NCBI GenBank assembly: GCA_041854955.1
Contig: JBHADF010000022.1
Span: 1-63,001 of the forward strand
Source: CAMENZ01 sp041854955
GTDB lineage: Bacteria > Bacillota > Clostridia > Peptostreptococcales > Anaerovoracaceae
Reading direction: 5' to 3'
DNA length: 63,001 nucleotides
The position numbers and the translations under genes are program-made. Positions 17,151 through 26,226 of the stretch are shown here, in pieces. How positions within the stretch are numbered: position 1 is the first letter of the stretch; each line of letters begins with the position of its first letter. The notes under the pieces are model-generated. The model ran no database searches and was not told where the DNA came from. It saw nothing but the letters and a program-made list of their open reading frames with translations.

Positions 17151-17876
17151 ATGCCGACAGAATATTTGAGGATTGGCATAGTGTGCTTGGCGGCTGTGAT
17201 TGCGGGGGTTTTCCTGGGCAACGGAGCCGTGTATTTCTTTAACAGAATACCGGGGAAGTGGCTGGTGGACTACGGCGAAGAGCCGGATGAGGAGCTGCTC
17301 AGGCCCACTTCACAGAGGGTGAAGAGTACACCTTGGAAATACGTATTTACGGGTATGTTCATAGTTCTCGGCATAAGGCTAGGCCTTGATGACCCTCTTT
17401 ACGCAATACCGTCCCTGTTGGCCCTGTGGTTGCTTCTTGAAATGTCCATGGCCGACATAAAGTATCAGATAGTTCCTGACCAGCTCATAATGCTGCTGGT
17501 GATATGCGGCATAGGCTTTGTCAGCCACCATTCGGGAGGCTTTTGGGACTTGATTTACGGAGCCGCCATAGGCTTCGGCATCTTGTTTGGGTTGGCCCTT
17601 CTGACAAGGCTCATCTACGGCACGCCTGCCATAGGAGGAGCTGACATAAAGCTCTTCGGTGCCTTGGGGCTGGCTACCGGCCCTACAGGAATCGTCTTTA
17701 TAATGATAGCAACCACCTTTCTAAGCGCCGGCCATTTCATCTGGCTCATGATAAGGAAAAAGGCCAAGCTGTCGGACAACCGTCCCATGATACCCTATAT
17801 AGCCTTGAGCACCGCCCTATACATGGTGCTTTTTCATAAGATGTTGGGAGCAGGCAGGCTCATGATTTTGTTTTAG
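17151..17876 (+). CDS. A24-family prepilin peptidase-like membrane aspartic protease
   Basis: The 241-residue membrane protein has the two catalytic aspartates in the expected contexts: MADIKYQIVPDQL near residue 102 and GGADIKLFG near residue 163. It has no N-terminal methyltransferase domain with zinc cysteines, so it is the short form that only cleaves leader peptides. Instead it has an 80-residue N-terminal part with a membrane segment and a charged loop. No pilin, secretion ATPase or other pilus gene is nearby, so the substrate must be encoded elsewhere. Confidence 0.88.
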   Translation: MPTEYLRIGIVCLAAVIAGVFLGNGAVYFFNRIPGKWLVDYGEEPDEELLRPTSQRVKSTPWKYVFTGMFIVLGIRLGLDDPLYAIPSLLALWLLLEMSMADIKYQIVPDQLIMLLVICGIGFVSHHSGGFWDLIYGAAIGFGILFGLALLTRLIYGTPAIGGADIKLFGALGLATGPTGIVFIMIATTFLSAGHFIWLMIRKKAKLSDNRPMIPYIALSTALYMVLFHKMLGAGRLMILF

Positions 17877-17943
17877 GCACAAGGTGCACATTAGAACTGA
17901 CCATGTTGGCCGAGAGGCCGAAAAACATAAGACCGGAGAAAAT

Positions 17944-18729
17944 ATGGAAAGAAATATTCTGCTCACAATAGAATACGACGGCTCCCAGTTTAGCGGCTGG
18001 CAGATACAGCCTAATGCCGTAACCGTTCAGGGCACCCTGGAAGAGGCTCTGAGCAAGTTTTGCGACATACCTGTTAAGCTGAACGGAACCTCCAGAACCG
18101 ATGCCGGTGTCCATGCCTTAGGCCAGAGAGCCGGCTTTTCCGGCGATTTCGGAATCCCTCTGGATAAGCTGGTTTTCGCTGTGAACAACTATCTGGCGGG
18201 AGGAATGAACTCCTTGAACCATGTAGGTTCCGTCAGGATTAAAGAGGCCGAGGAAATGGCTCCGGGCTTCCACGCCAGGTTCGACGCCAAAGGAAAGAAA
18301 TACAGATATATTATAAGCCGGGAAAAGCCGGCGGATATATTCCGCAGAAAATATGCCTACAGCGTGACGAAGCCTCTCGATATAGAGGCTATGAGAGAGG
18401 CGGCACAGCAAATGGTAGGAACTCATGATTTCAAGGCCTTCCAATCTTCGGGGGGCCATGAGAGAAAGACTACGGTGAGGACCATTTACAGGCTCACGGT
18501 GGAGGAAAAGGGGGATGACCTCGTAATCGAGGTTTCCGGTGACGGCTTCCTCTACAATATGGTTCGAATCATAGTGGGGACCCTGGTAGATATAGGCACA
18601 GGCCGACTCGCAAAAGAGCAGGTTAAGGATATAATAGAGAGCAAGGACAGACAGAGGGCCGGACACACAGCCCCGGCAGAAGGACTGTACTTGGTGGAGG
18701 TGTATTATGAACAGACCCAGTTGGGATGA
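17944..18729 (+). CDS. truA: tRNA pseudouridine synthase A
   Basis: TruA makes pseudouridine at positions 38-40 of tRNAs. The 261-residue sequence has YDGSQFSGWQIQPN at the N terminus and the catalytic Asp in GTSRTDAGVHALGQ (about residue 53), then the GDGFLYNMVRIIVGTLVDIG motif. The start at 17944 is set by GGAGAA just upstream; a longer in-frame form begins at 17884 without a ribosome site. It overlaps the next gene by 23 bp. Confidence 0.94.
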   Translation: MERNILLTIEYDGSQFSGWQIQPNAVTVQGTLEEALSKFCDIPVKLNGTSRTDAGVHALGQRAGFSGDFGIPLDKLVFAVNNYLAGGMNSLNHVGSVRIKEAEEMAPGFHARFDAKGKKYRYIISREKPADIFRRKYAYSVTKPLDIEAMREAAQQMVGTHDFKAFQSSGGHERKTTVRTIYRLTVEEKGDDLVIEVSGDGFLYNMVRIIVGTLVDIGTGRLAKEQVKDIIESKDRQRAGHTAPAEGLYLVEVYYEQTQLG

Positions 18730-19165
18730 GTATTTCATGGAGATGGCGGAGCTGACAGCTAAGCGCTCCACCTGCATGAGAAGAAGCGTAGGCGCTGTAA
18801 TAGTAAAGGACAAGCATGCCATAGCCACAGGCTATAACGGTGCTCCAATGGGCATCGCCCACTGTGAGGACAGAGGCGGCTGCATGAGACAGAAGCTGAA
18901 TGTGCCTTCGGGAGAAAGACACGAGCTTTGCATGGCTCTCCATGCTGAGCAAAATGCCATTATCCAGGCAGCATCCATGGGCCATTCCATAGAGGGCGGG
19001 ACTATATATGTAACACACCAACCCTGCGTAATCTGCGCAAAGATGATAATAAACGCAGGCATAAAGCGAATCGTAGTGCGTGAAGGTTATCCCGATGAGC
19101 TGGCGGTTCAGATACTGGACGAGGCCGGACTTAAGGTGGAACACCTTGCCAAAGAGGGAGAATAG
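18707..19165 (+). CDS. comEB: ComEB/dCMP deaminase family protein
   Basis: The 152-residue zinc deaminase has HAEQNAI (zinc His plus catalytic Glu) and PCVICAKM (two zinc cysteines), with a further CxxxxGGCMR region before. The family deaminates dCMP to dUMP for thymidylate supply. GGTGGAGG precedes the ATG, which lies inside truA, so translation is coupled. It is followed after 2 bp by a TagO-like gene. Confidence 0.92.
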   Translation: MNRPSWDEYFMEMAELTAKRSTCMRRSVGAVIVKDKHAIATGYNGAPMGIAHCEDRGGCMRQKLNVPSGERHELCMALHAEQNAIIQAASMGHSIEGGTIYVTHQPCVICAKMIINAGIKRIVVREGYPDELAVQILDEAGLKVEHLAKEGE

Positions 19166-19167
19166 GT

Positions 19168-20256
19168 ATGTTCACTGAATTATGGCTATCCTTTGCCGTA
19201 TCTTTTATAATAGCCGTGGCACTTACGCCGGTGGCAGTGAAAATAGCTCCCAAGATAGGAGCCTTGGATGTGCCCAGAGATGGCAGGAGAATGCATAAAA
19301 AAGCCATGCCCAGATTCGGGGGAATGGCCATCTTTGCCGGCTCTATGACGGCTATGTTCATGTTCCTCCATGATGACAAGCGGATTTTGTGGATTCTTCT
19401 GGGAGGAGTTCTCATATACCTCTTAGGTGTATATGATGACTTGAAAGACCTGTCTCCCAAGCTGAAGTTTTTAGCCCAGGCAGCCATAGCTCTCATCATG
19501 TATTTCGGTGACATAAGGATAAATTTCATAACCAATTTCTTCGGCATAGGAAGAACTAATCTGGGAGATGTTTTAACCTTTGTGGTGACCATCCTCTGGA
19601 TTGTAGGCATAACCAATACGGTAAACCTGATAGACGGCTTAGACGGTTTGGCGGCGGGAACGGCAGCCATATCATCCCTGTGCATCGCCTATGTTGCCTA
19701 TATCCACGGCATGTATGTGGTGACGGCGGCTATGATGGCTCTGGCAGGAGGAGCTTTAGGCTTTTTGCCCTACAACTTCTACCCGGCTTCCATCTTTATG
19801 GGTGATGGAGGCTCCCTGTTCTTAGGCTTTATGCTTTCCACCCTGTCGGTTTCGGGAACGGTTAAAAGCGCCACGGTGGTGGCCATCATAATTCCCGTGC
19901 TTGTATTGGGTTTTCCCATATTTGACACAGCTTTTGCGATTTTAAGACGCTTGGTCAACAACAGGCCCATAATGGAGGCGGACAAGGGACATCTGCACCA
20001 TAGACTCATGAGCTTAGGTTACGGTCAGCGAAGAGCTACCTTGATGCTTTACTGCGTCAGCGGCATAATGGGGATTGCCGCAGTAACCTTTTCCAGAGAT
20101 CTGTGGATGGAAACCCTGGGGCTTTTCTCCATAACGGCACTGATGATATATATATTCCTCACCGATGCAAACAGCTACTTGCCTAAAATCCGCAAGCCTA
20201 AGGCGGAAAAGGAGGAAGGCGAGCAGGAAGACCATCATGAGGACAGCCCCGCCTAA
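19168..20256 (+). CDS. Undecaprenyl-phosphate GlcNAc-1-phosphate transferase (TagO/WecA type)
   Basis: This polytopic protein (362 residues, about ten membrane segments) belongs to the MraY/WecA/TagO family and would load a sugar phosphate on undecaprenyl phosphate for wall teichoic acid or another surface polymer. Visible motifs are VYDDLKDLSPKLKFLAQ (catalytic DD), NLIDGLDGLAAG and FMGDGGSLFLGF. The His-rich loop HLHHRLMSLGY near residue 275 is typical of TagO/WecA rather than MraY. The acidic C-terminal tail ends in EEGEQEDHHEDSPA. Confidence 0.9.
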   Translation: MFTELWLSFAVSFIIAVALTPVAVKIAPKIGALDVPRDGRRMHKKAMPRFGGMAIFAGSMTAMFMFLHDDKRILWILLGGVLIYLLGVYDDLKDLSPKLKFLAQAAIALIMYFGDIRINFITNFFGIGRTNLGDVLTFVVTILWIVGITNTVNLIDGLDGLAAGTAAISSLCIAYVAYIHGMYVVTAAMMALAGGALGFLPYNFYPASIFMGDGGSLFLGFMLSTLSVSGTVKSATVVAIIIPVLVLGFPIFDTAFAILRRLVNNRPIMEADKGHLHHRLMSLGYGQRRATLMLYCVSGIMGIAAVTFSRDLWMETLGLFSITALMIYIFLTDANSYLPKIRKPKAEKEEGEQEDHHEDSPA

Positions 20257-20304
20257 AAGGGGTAAGGGGTAAAAATTTAAGATTATTTAAAAGGGGACAA
20301 AAGA

Positions 20305-21036
20305 ATGAATTTAATGAAAACGCTTAAAGGGAATGAAACTTTGACAAACCTGAAGTGGTGGGATTTGCTTGCCGTTACTCTGATTATGTTCGGCAATGCC
20401 ATCTACACCTCCACACTGGGATACCTGTATCCACCTACGGGAGGATATGCGGAAGCCACGGAATTTTCTGCAGCTGAAAATTACAGCGGTATAATCTTCC
20501 AAGGGGCACTGCTCTTGGCAGCCTTTATCTATCTCAGACTGAGAAACTTTAACTTTTCACAGTGGAAAATCAAGATAACGCCTAAGAGCATCGTCTACGG
20601 CGTACTGCTGTTTATAGTAATAGCTCTGGCCATGGACGCTTATTTCATGGTAGCTGCTCGATTTGAAGCACCACAGGTTCTGGAAAATGTAAGCCTCGGG
20701 GAAGAGGCCTATGAGATGTCCTTCCCTCCTATAGATGTTTCTGTAATATTATATGCTCTGCTCAACGGATTTTATGAAGAAATTTTCTTCCTGGGTATGT
20801 GTTTGGCAGTGGATAAAAAATATACCAAGCTGGCCTTTGCCATATCTCTCATAATAAGATTTTCCTTCCACACCTATCAGGGAATGGTTCCTGCCATCGG
20901 AATAGGCTTTGTGCTGGGAACTTTGTATTATGTCATATATGAAAAGACGGAGCGAAAAAATATGTATCCCTTCTTCCTTTCCCACTCCATAGCTGATGTG
21001 CTGGGAGCAGGAATTTTAATGTATATCATGCATTGA
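20305..21036 (+). CDS. CPBP-family intramembrane protease-like protein
   Basis: The 243-residue protein has six or seven hydrophobic segments. The C-terminal half has NGFYEEIFFLGMCLAV (the glutamate pair of the CPBP/Abi family), FSFHTYQGMVPAIGIGFVLG (the His region) and SHSIADVLG (second His). In eukaryotes the family trims prenylated CAAX proteins; bacterial members are mostly uncharacterised, some linked to bacteriocin self-immunity. Nothing nearby suggests a bacteriocin. The usual EExxxR arginine is replaced by Leu, so activity is not certain. Confidence 0.78.
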   Translation: MNLMKTLKGNETLTNLKWWDLLAVTLIMFGNAIYTSTLGYLYPPTGGYAEATEFSAAENYSGIIFQGALLLAAFIYLRLRNFNFSQWKIKITPKSIVYGVLLFIVIALAMDAYFMVAARFEAPQVLENVSLGEEAYEMSFPPIDVSVILYALLNGFYEEIFFLGMCLAVDKKYTKLAFAISLIIRFSFHTYQGMVPAIGIGFVLGTLYYVIYEKTERKNMYPFFLSHSIADVLGAGILMYIMH

Positions 21037-21108
21037 TAAAGGGAAGACGGTTAACTTAGAAAGGTGTCCGGGGAAAGCGTGTTTGCCGGAAGAGAGGAAA
21101 TGTAAAAG

Positions 21109-22107
21109 ATGAAAAAGCTGTTAAGTTTAATTTTAATCCTTGCTGCTGTGGCCTTTGTAGCTACAGGCTGCGGAAAGGACTCCGATGGCAATCGGGGGAA
21201 TTCTCAAGATCAAGCTAAGGTAAGTGAAATAATCAAGGTGGCAGCCCTTAACGGGCCTACAGGCATGGCCATGGCTCCCATGACGGATATGGCTGAAAAG
21301 TACAATATAAGCACCTATCAGGCACCTACCGACATAGTGCCTAAGCTGATTTCAGGAGAAGTAGATGTGGCCGCACTGCCCTCCAACATGGCGGCAGTAC
21401 TGTATAACAAGACTAAGGGGCAGGTTGTAGCTGTAAGCCCAATGGTTATGGGAGTGCTTCATATTTTAGGAAACGGTGCTGAGATAGAAAGCCTCGCCGA
21501 CTTAAAGGGAAAGACTGTATTGGCTTCAGGAAAAGGCGGAACCCCCGAATATGTTTTGCAAATCCTTTTGGAAAAGGAAGGGCTTACCTTGGGCAAAGAT
21601 GTGGAGGTGAAATGGATGGCGTCCCATGCCGATGTGGTCGGCGCTCTTTTGACTACGGAGAAGGCTATAGCCCTGCTTCCGGAGCCCTTCGTATCCACTG
21701 CTCTTGCCAAGGGAGGCGAAGCAACCTCCGACCTCTTCGACCTGAACACCTTGTGGGAAAATGCCACAGGCCAACCCCTCCCCATGGGCGTACTGGTGGC
21801 CCGAAAGGAATTTGCCGACAATAAGAAGGCCGACTTGGATGTTTTGCTTAAGGATTTACAGGCATCCGTAGATTTTATAAATGAAGATAGCGATGAAGCG
21901 GCAAAGCTCATAGTGGAAAAGGGATTTTTAGGAGATGAGGCTGTGGCTAAAAAGGCCATACCCAACTGCCATTTAACTCTTTTCGCGGGTGAGAAAGCCT
22001 CTCAGGGAAAGGAAATGCTTAAGACCTTTAACGAAACCCTCTTCGGCGCAAATCCTGAAGCCTTAGGGGGCGCTATGCCTGACGAAGGGCTTTACTATGC
22101 AGGATAG
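21109..22107 (+). CDS. ABC transporter substrate-binding lipoprotein (NitT/TauT/ThiY type)
   Basis: The 332-residue protein starts with a lipoprotein signal ending at Cys21 (ATGC). It then shows the NMT1/SsuA-like periplasmic-binding fold: VAALNGPTGMAMAPMTDMAE, SGEVDVAALPSNMAAVLYN and LKGKTVLASGKGGTPEYVLQ. This class binds nitrate, sulfonates, bicarbonate or thiamine precursors; the ligand cannot be set here. It lies 29 bp upstream of a permease-ATPase fusion that completes the importer, so the whole transporter is encoded by two genes. Confidence 0.88.
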   Translation: MKKLLSLILILAAVAFVATGCGKDSDGNRGNSQDQAKVSEIIKVAALNGPTGMAMAPMTDMAEKYNISTYQAPTDIVPKLISGEVDVAALPSNMAAVLYNKTKGQVVAVSPMVMGVLHILGNGAEIESLADLKGKTVLASGKGGTPEYVLQILLEKEGLTLGKDVEVKWMASHADVVGALLTTEKAIALLPEPFVSTALAKGGEATSDLFDLNTLWENATGQPLPMGVLVARKEFADNKKADLDVLLKDLQASVDFINEDSDEAAKLIVEKGFLGDEAVAKKAIPNCHLTLFAGEKASQGKEMLKTFNETLFGANPEALGGAMPDEGLYYAG

Positions 22108-22136
22108 CTTAGTTTTTACGAAAAAATTTTGATACT

Positions 22137-23540
22137 ATGAAAAAGAGAAAAGATTACGGGAAAAACTATATCATTAAAAAAGGCGGGCTGATTTTCAGCT
22201 GCCTTTTTTGGCTTTTTGTGTGGTATGCCTTAGTAGTGGTAGTGGACTCTCCACTGCTACTCCCCTCTCCGATAGAAACCCTTAGAGCATTTTTGAGGCT
22301 GGCCTCTTCACAGGGCTTTTATGCCGACATTCTTTGGACCCTTCTGAGGGTGGTGGTTTCCGTTATCCTTTCTTTTGCAGCAGGGGTAGCCTTGGCAGGG
22401 CTGGCCCACAGGTTTTCCTTGGTAAAAGAGATTTTTCGAATACCCGTCAGCTTTTTCAAGGCTGTACCCGTCATGGCGGTGATAATTTATCTGGTGCTGC
22501 TCCTGAAGGCTGACGCGGTCGCGGTGGCCGTGGCCTTTGTAGTCTGCTTTCCCATAGTTTATTCCAATGCCTTGGAAGGCTTGAAAGCGGTAGATGTAAA
22601 GTACCTGGAGTTGGGGAAGATTTTAGATTTCAACCTTTACGAGAGAATTCGCTTTATATATGTTTACAGCCTTTTCCCCCAGCTGAAAGCTGCGCTGGAG
22701 CTCATAGGGGCCATGGCCTGGAAAGCGGTGGTGGCTGCTGAGGTCTTGTCCGTACCGGCCTATTCCATGGGCTACAGGATGCTCAACGCAAAATACTATC
22801 TGGATACTCCAGGTCTGTTTGTGTATATAATTTCCATAGTTCTCCTGGGACTTATCTTTGAAAAGGCCGGGGCATGCATTTTGGCGGGCTGGGAAAACAA
22901 GCCCTACAGCGGGTTTAAGGTTAAGAGGAAAGTAGTGACAAGGGTTAAGGAGGTTCAGGCTCCCACCGTAGAGCTGAAAAATGTCAGCAAGTCCTTCGAA
23001 GGTGAAAAGGTTTTAGACCATGTGACCTTGGAGCTGGAAGGCGGGAAAGCGACTGCCCTTACAGGCGCCTCCGGCATAGGGAAAACCACCATAGCCCGAC
23101 TTATTGCCGGTTTGGAAAGGCCTGATGAAGGAAATGTGGAAAACAGCAACGATGCTACGGCGGCCTTTCTTTTCCAGGAAGACAGGCTCTTACCTTGGTT
23201 CAGTGTCAGAGACAATATGGCCTTGGCCCTGAGACGGGAAGGCGAAGCCTCAAAGGAAAAATTGGAAAATATGGCAAAGGCTCTTGAAATATACGACAGG
23301 CTGGATGATTTGCCGGAAAGCCTCAGCGGAGGCATGAAGCATCGTGTAGCCTTAGGCAGAACCCTGTTATGGGAAAGCAAGCTGATAATTCTGGATGAAC
23401 CTTTCCGAGGAGTGGACAAGGAGCTTAGGGAAAGAATCGTAGATAGGCTATGGGATGGAGAAACAGAAGGGAAAACTGTTCTCATTATCAGCCATAGGCG
23501 GGAAGATATAGATTTGGCCCACAGTGTAATAGAAATATAG
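22137..23540 (+). CDS. ABC importer: permease fused to ATPase
   Basis: One 467-residue polypeptide carries both the membrane and the ATP-binding parts of a NitT/TauT-type importer. Residues about 1-265 are the SsuC/TauC-like permease with the EAA loop region (NALEGLKAVDVKYLELGKIL). Residues about 280-467 are the ATPase, with Walker A GASGIGKTT, Q-loop FQEDRLLPW, signature LSGGM, Walker B LIILDEPF and the H-loop His in ISHR. Normally these are two genes. The DNA runs without a stop or frameshift through a linker rich in Lys/Arg/Val, so the fusion looks real. It pairs with the lipoprotein at 21109. Confidence 0.92.
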   Translation: MKKRKDYGKNYIIKKGGLIFSCLFWLFVWYALVVVVDSPLLLPSPIETLRAFLRLASSQGFYADILWTLLRVVVSVILSFAAGVALAGLAHRFSLVKEIFRIPVSFFKAVPVMAVIIYLVLLLKADAVAVAVAFVVCFPIVYSNALEGLKAVDVKYLELGKILDFNLYERIRFIYVYSLFPQLKAALELIGAMAWKAVVAAEVLSVPAYSMGYRMLNAKYYLDTPGLFVYIISIVLLGLIFEKAGACILAGWENKPYSGFKVKRKVVTRVKEVQAPTVELKNVSKSFEGEKVLDHVTLELEGGKATALTGASGIGKTTIARLIAGLERPDEGNVENSNDATAAFLFQEDRLLPWFSVRDNMALALRREGEASKEKLENMAKALEIYDRLDDLPESLSGGMKHRVALGRTLLWESKLIILDEPFRGVDKELRERIVDRLWDGETEGKTVLIISHRREDIDLAHSVIEI

Positions 23541-23567
23541 CATAAGAAAAGAAAGGAGGAAGAGACC

Positions 23568-26162
23568 GTGAAGGAGATAATTCTGGGCATACTGGCCGAT
23601 GTGGATGCAGGCAAGACCACCCTGTCCGAGGGGCTCATGTATAAGAGTGGCAGCCTGCGTACCATGGGCAGAGTGGATAAGGGTAACGCCTTTTTGGATA
23701 CGGATGAGCTGGAAAAAAAGCGGGGAATTACGGTCTTTTCCAAAGAGGCCCGATTCTCCTTCGGCAATACGGGTGTAACCCTGGTGGACACACCGGGTCA
23801 CGGAGATTTCGGCGGAGAAACGGAAAGGGTTTTGGGAATTCTCGATTACGGAATTCTGGTTATAAACGGAGTTGACGGCATCCGAAGTCATACCATGACC
23901 CTGTGGAAAATGCTTAAGGCTTACAACATTCCTGTCTTCATATTCGTAAATAAAATGGATAGGATAGGCACTGAAAAAATCCCCCTCCTGAATCAGATGA
24001 AGGTTTCCTTTGGAGAAGGAATATCCACATTTAACGGAGGAGGCCCCGAAAGGATGGAAGAGGTAGCCCTTTACTCGGAGGAAATGCTGGAAGAATACAT
24101 TTCAGAGGGTAAAATCGGGGAAGAAAAACTGAGAAAGGCCATAGCCGCCGGGAAGGTGTTCCCCGTAATCTTCGGCTCAGCCCTAAAGCTGGACGGTGTG
24201 GATACACTCCTGAATCTTTTGGATAGGTATACCACAGCCGGCACCATGCTTTCAGAAAGGAAAAGAGAAAGCAAGGAAGAAGGGGAGACAGGCTTTTCCG
24301 CCCAGGTCTATAAGATAACAAGGGACAGACAAGGGAATAGGCTGACCCACCTTAAGATTACAGAGGGTGAGCTGAAAATCAAGCAGACTGTAAAGGGGCT
24401 GAATCAGGAAGGTGAGCTTTGGGAGGAGAAGGCTGACCAAATAAGGCTTTACTCGGGTGGTGCCTTCGAAGCCGTGGCAAAAGCCTCTGCAGGGCAGGTG
24501 GCAGCTGTTACAGGCCTGACTCAGACCTACGCCGGTGAGATAATAGGGAAAGGCCCGGGAGCAGGTGAAGCCGGAAATACGTCGGAGCCCTTCCTCAGGC
24601 CGGCTCTGACCTATAGAATGCTTTGGGCTGAGGAAAGGAATACATCTGCCGTAATGAAGGCCATAGGTGCCATCGCAGAGGAAAATCCCGGGCTTAAGCC
24701 ATTGAGGAAAGCCGGGGAGAAGGAAATATCCCTTCAGGTTATGGGAGAGCTGGAGCTGGATATTTTGCGCCACCTGATGGAAAACAGATACGGGCTTCAG
24801 GTCACCTTTGATGAGGGCAGGATCATATACAAGGAGACTTTAACAGAAGAAATATCCGCAGGAGCCCGTTGGGAAGACCGTGGAAAATTTGCCCGAGTAA
24901 CAGTCCTGGTTGAGCCCCTGCCGGAAGGCTCGGGACTGGATTTTGCCTGCAAGGTAAAGGAAGAGAAAATACCTAAGCCGTGGCAGAGAGTCATCATGAG
25001 CTATTTCACCCAAAAGGGACATGAGGGACAGCTGACCGGCTCTGAACTGACAGACCTAAGAATAAGTGTCACCGACGGTGCAGGCTCTCCCGGCCAGGTG
25101 GACGGAGAAGGCTTTCGCTTGGCGGCGGAGATGGCTCTTAAGACAGCCCTTGTAAAGGCTGCCCTCCGCGGGAAGGCTCGCCTGCTGGAGCCTATGTACA
25201 GCTTTTATGCCCAGGTCCCCCGGGAGAACATGGGGCGCCTCATGTCGGATATGGATAGGTTGGGTGGAAAATATTCCTTGCCACAGGTGTCCGAGGATGG
25301 TCAAACCGCTTCCTTGACGGGACGCGGGCCCATGGACAATTTACAGTCCTACCGTATGGAGGTCATAGGCTTCACCGGCGGCAAGGGCAGATTTCTAACC
25401 ACCTTGGATGGCTATGGACCCTGCCACGACAGTGAAGATATCATAAGCAAAATCGGCTTTACTCCCGATGAAATCCCTATGGATGAAGATGTTGAAGAAG
25501 AAGGGAAGCCTATGGGTTGGGAAAGTACCTCTGCCGGCAATGCAGAGCTGGAAGAAATTTTCCTGAGAACCTATGGGAAAAGCAAGCGGGATGAACAGCT
25601 TTTGAGAGAGAGAGCCTTAAAAGGCACTCTAAGGAAATCCGAGGAGATCACAGATTTTCCTCAGCCCAAGTGGAAAGACAAAGAAGGGGAAGCTGCTGCC
25701 GAAAATCTTACGGTTATAGACGGGTATAATGTGATTTTCGCCTGGGATGAGCTTAAGGAGCTGGCAAGGGAGAATCTTGACGGTGCCCGGGAAGCCTTCC
25801 TGGAAATGATGGTCAACTATCAGGGCTATAAACCGGGCCGATATCTGGTTGTATTTGACGGCTACAAGGTTAAGGGGGGAACCGGCTCCAAGGAAGAATA
25901 CGAAAATATGACCGTAATCTTTACAAAGGAGAGAGAAACCGCCGACAGATTCATTGAGAAAACCGTATTTGAGAGAGGCAGGAAGCAAAGTATAACCTTG
26001 GTGACCTCCGATTTGCCGGTTCAGATGGCGGGAATGGGAGACGGTGCTGTCAGAATGTCCGCCGCCGAATTCATTTCCGAGATGATTCAGACCTCTGAGG
26101 AAATCCGCAGAAAACTGGCAAAAATCAATCCAAAGGGCACAGGAAACAGAATTAAGTTGTAA
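23568..26162 (+). CDS. EF-G/TetM-like translation GTPase fused to a Rae1/YacP NYN RNase domain
   Basis: The 864-residue protein starts with GTG after GGAGG. Residues 1 to about 650 are an EF-G-like GTPase of the TetM type: G1 ADVDAGKTTLSE, G3 DTPGHGDFGGE, G4 NKMD, G5 GSA, then EF-G domains II-V. Residues about 700-850 are a NYN domain of the YacP/Rae1 family (VIDGYNVIFAWDEL, LVVFDGYKVKGGTGS, ERETADRFIE). Rae1 is a ribosome-associated endonuclease that cuts mRNA in the A site. The fusion would bring GTPase-driven ribosome binding and mRNA cleavage together. It should not be called tetracycline resistance from sequence alone. Confidence 0.88.
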   Translation: MKEIILGILADVDAGKTTLSEGLMYKSGSLRTMGRVDKGNAFLDTDELEKKRGITVFSKEARFSFGNTGVTLVDTPGHGDFGGETERVLGILDYGILVINGVDGIRSHTMTLWKMLKAYNIPVFIFVNKMDRIGTEKIPLLNQMKVSFGEGISTFNGGGPERMEEVALYSEEMLEEYISEGKIGEEKLRKAIAAGKVFPVIFGSALKLDGVDTLLNLLDRYTTAGTMLSERKRESKEEGETGFSAQVYKITRDRQGNRLTHLKITEGELKIKQTVKGLNQEGELWEEKADQIRLYSGGAFEAVAKASAGQVAAVTGLTQTYAGEIIGKGPGAGEAGNTSEPFLRPALTYRMLWAEERNTSAVMKAIGAIAEENPGLKPLRKAGEKEISLQVMGELELDILRHLMENRYGLQVTFDEGRIIYKETLTEEISAGARWEDRGKFARVTVLVEPLPEGSGLDFACKVKEEKIPKPWQRVIMSYFTQKGHEGQLTGSELTDLRISVTDGAGSPGQVDGEGFRLAAEMALKTALVKAALRGKARLLEPMYSFYAQVPRENMGRLMSDMDRLGGKYSLPQVSEDGQTASLTGRGPMDNLQSYRMEVIGFTGGKGRFLTTLDGYGPCHDSEDIISKIGFTPDEIPMDEDVEEEGKPMGWESTSAGNAELEEIFLRTYGKSKRDEQLLRERALKGTLRKSEEITDFPQPKWKDKEGEAAAENLTVIDGYNVIFAWDELKELARENLDGAREAFLEMMVNYQGYKPGRYLVVFDGYKVKGGTGSKEEYENMTVIFTKERETADRFIEKTVFERGRKQSITLVTSDLPVQMAGMGDGAVRMSAAEFISEMIQTSEEIRRKLAKINPKGTGNRIKL

Positions 26163-26187
26163 AATTTTAGGACTTACAGTAAAATAT

Positions 26188-26202
26188 AGTTGTTAGACAA
26201 CT
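26188..26202. promoter_or_regulatory. Palindrome before xpaC-telA
   Basis: AGTTGT-TAG-ACAACT is a perfect inverted repeat 25 bp upstream of the xpaC start and is a candidate operator. The protein that binds it is unknown. Confidence 0.3.
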
Positions 26203-26226
26203 TTTGTACAGAAAAGGAGGAAGGCA

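Noticed and set aside
22955..23791. 278-codon minus-strand frame, Ser-rich
   Set aside because: It spans the ABC fusion and the GTPase gene in antisense and its composition is that of a reversed coding strand.
23568..26162. Tetracycline resistance gene
   Set aside because: Similarity to TetM is shared by many chromosomal EF-G-like proteins. The Rae1-type C-terminal domain and the housekeeping context argue for ribosome quality control.
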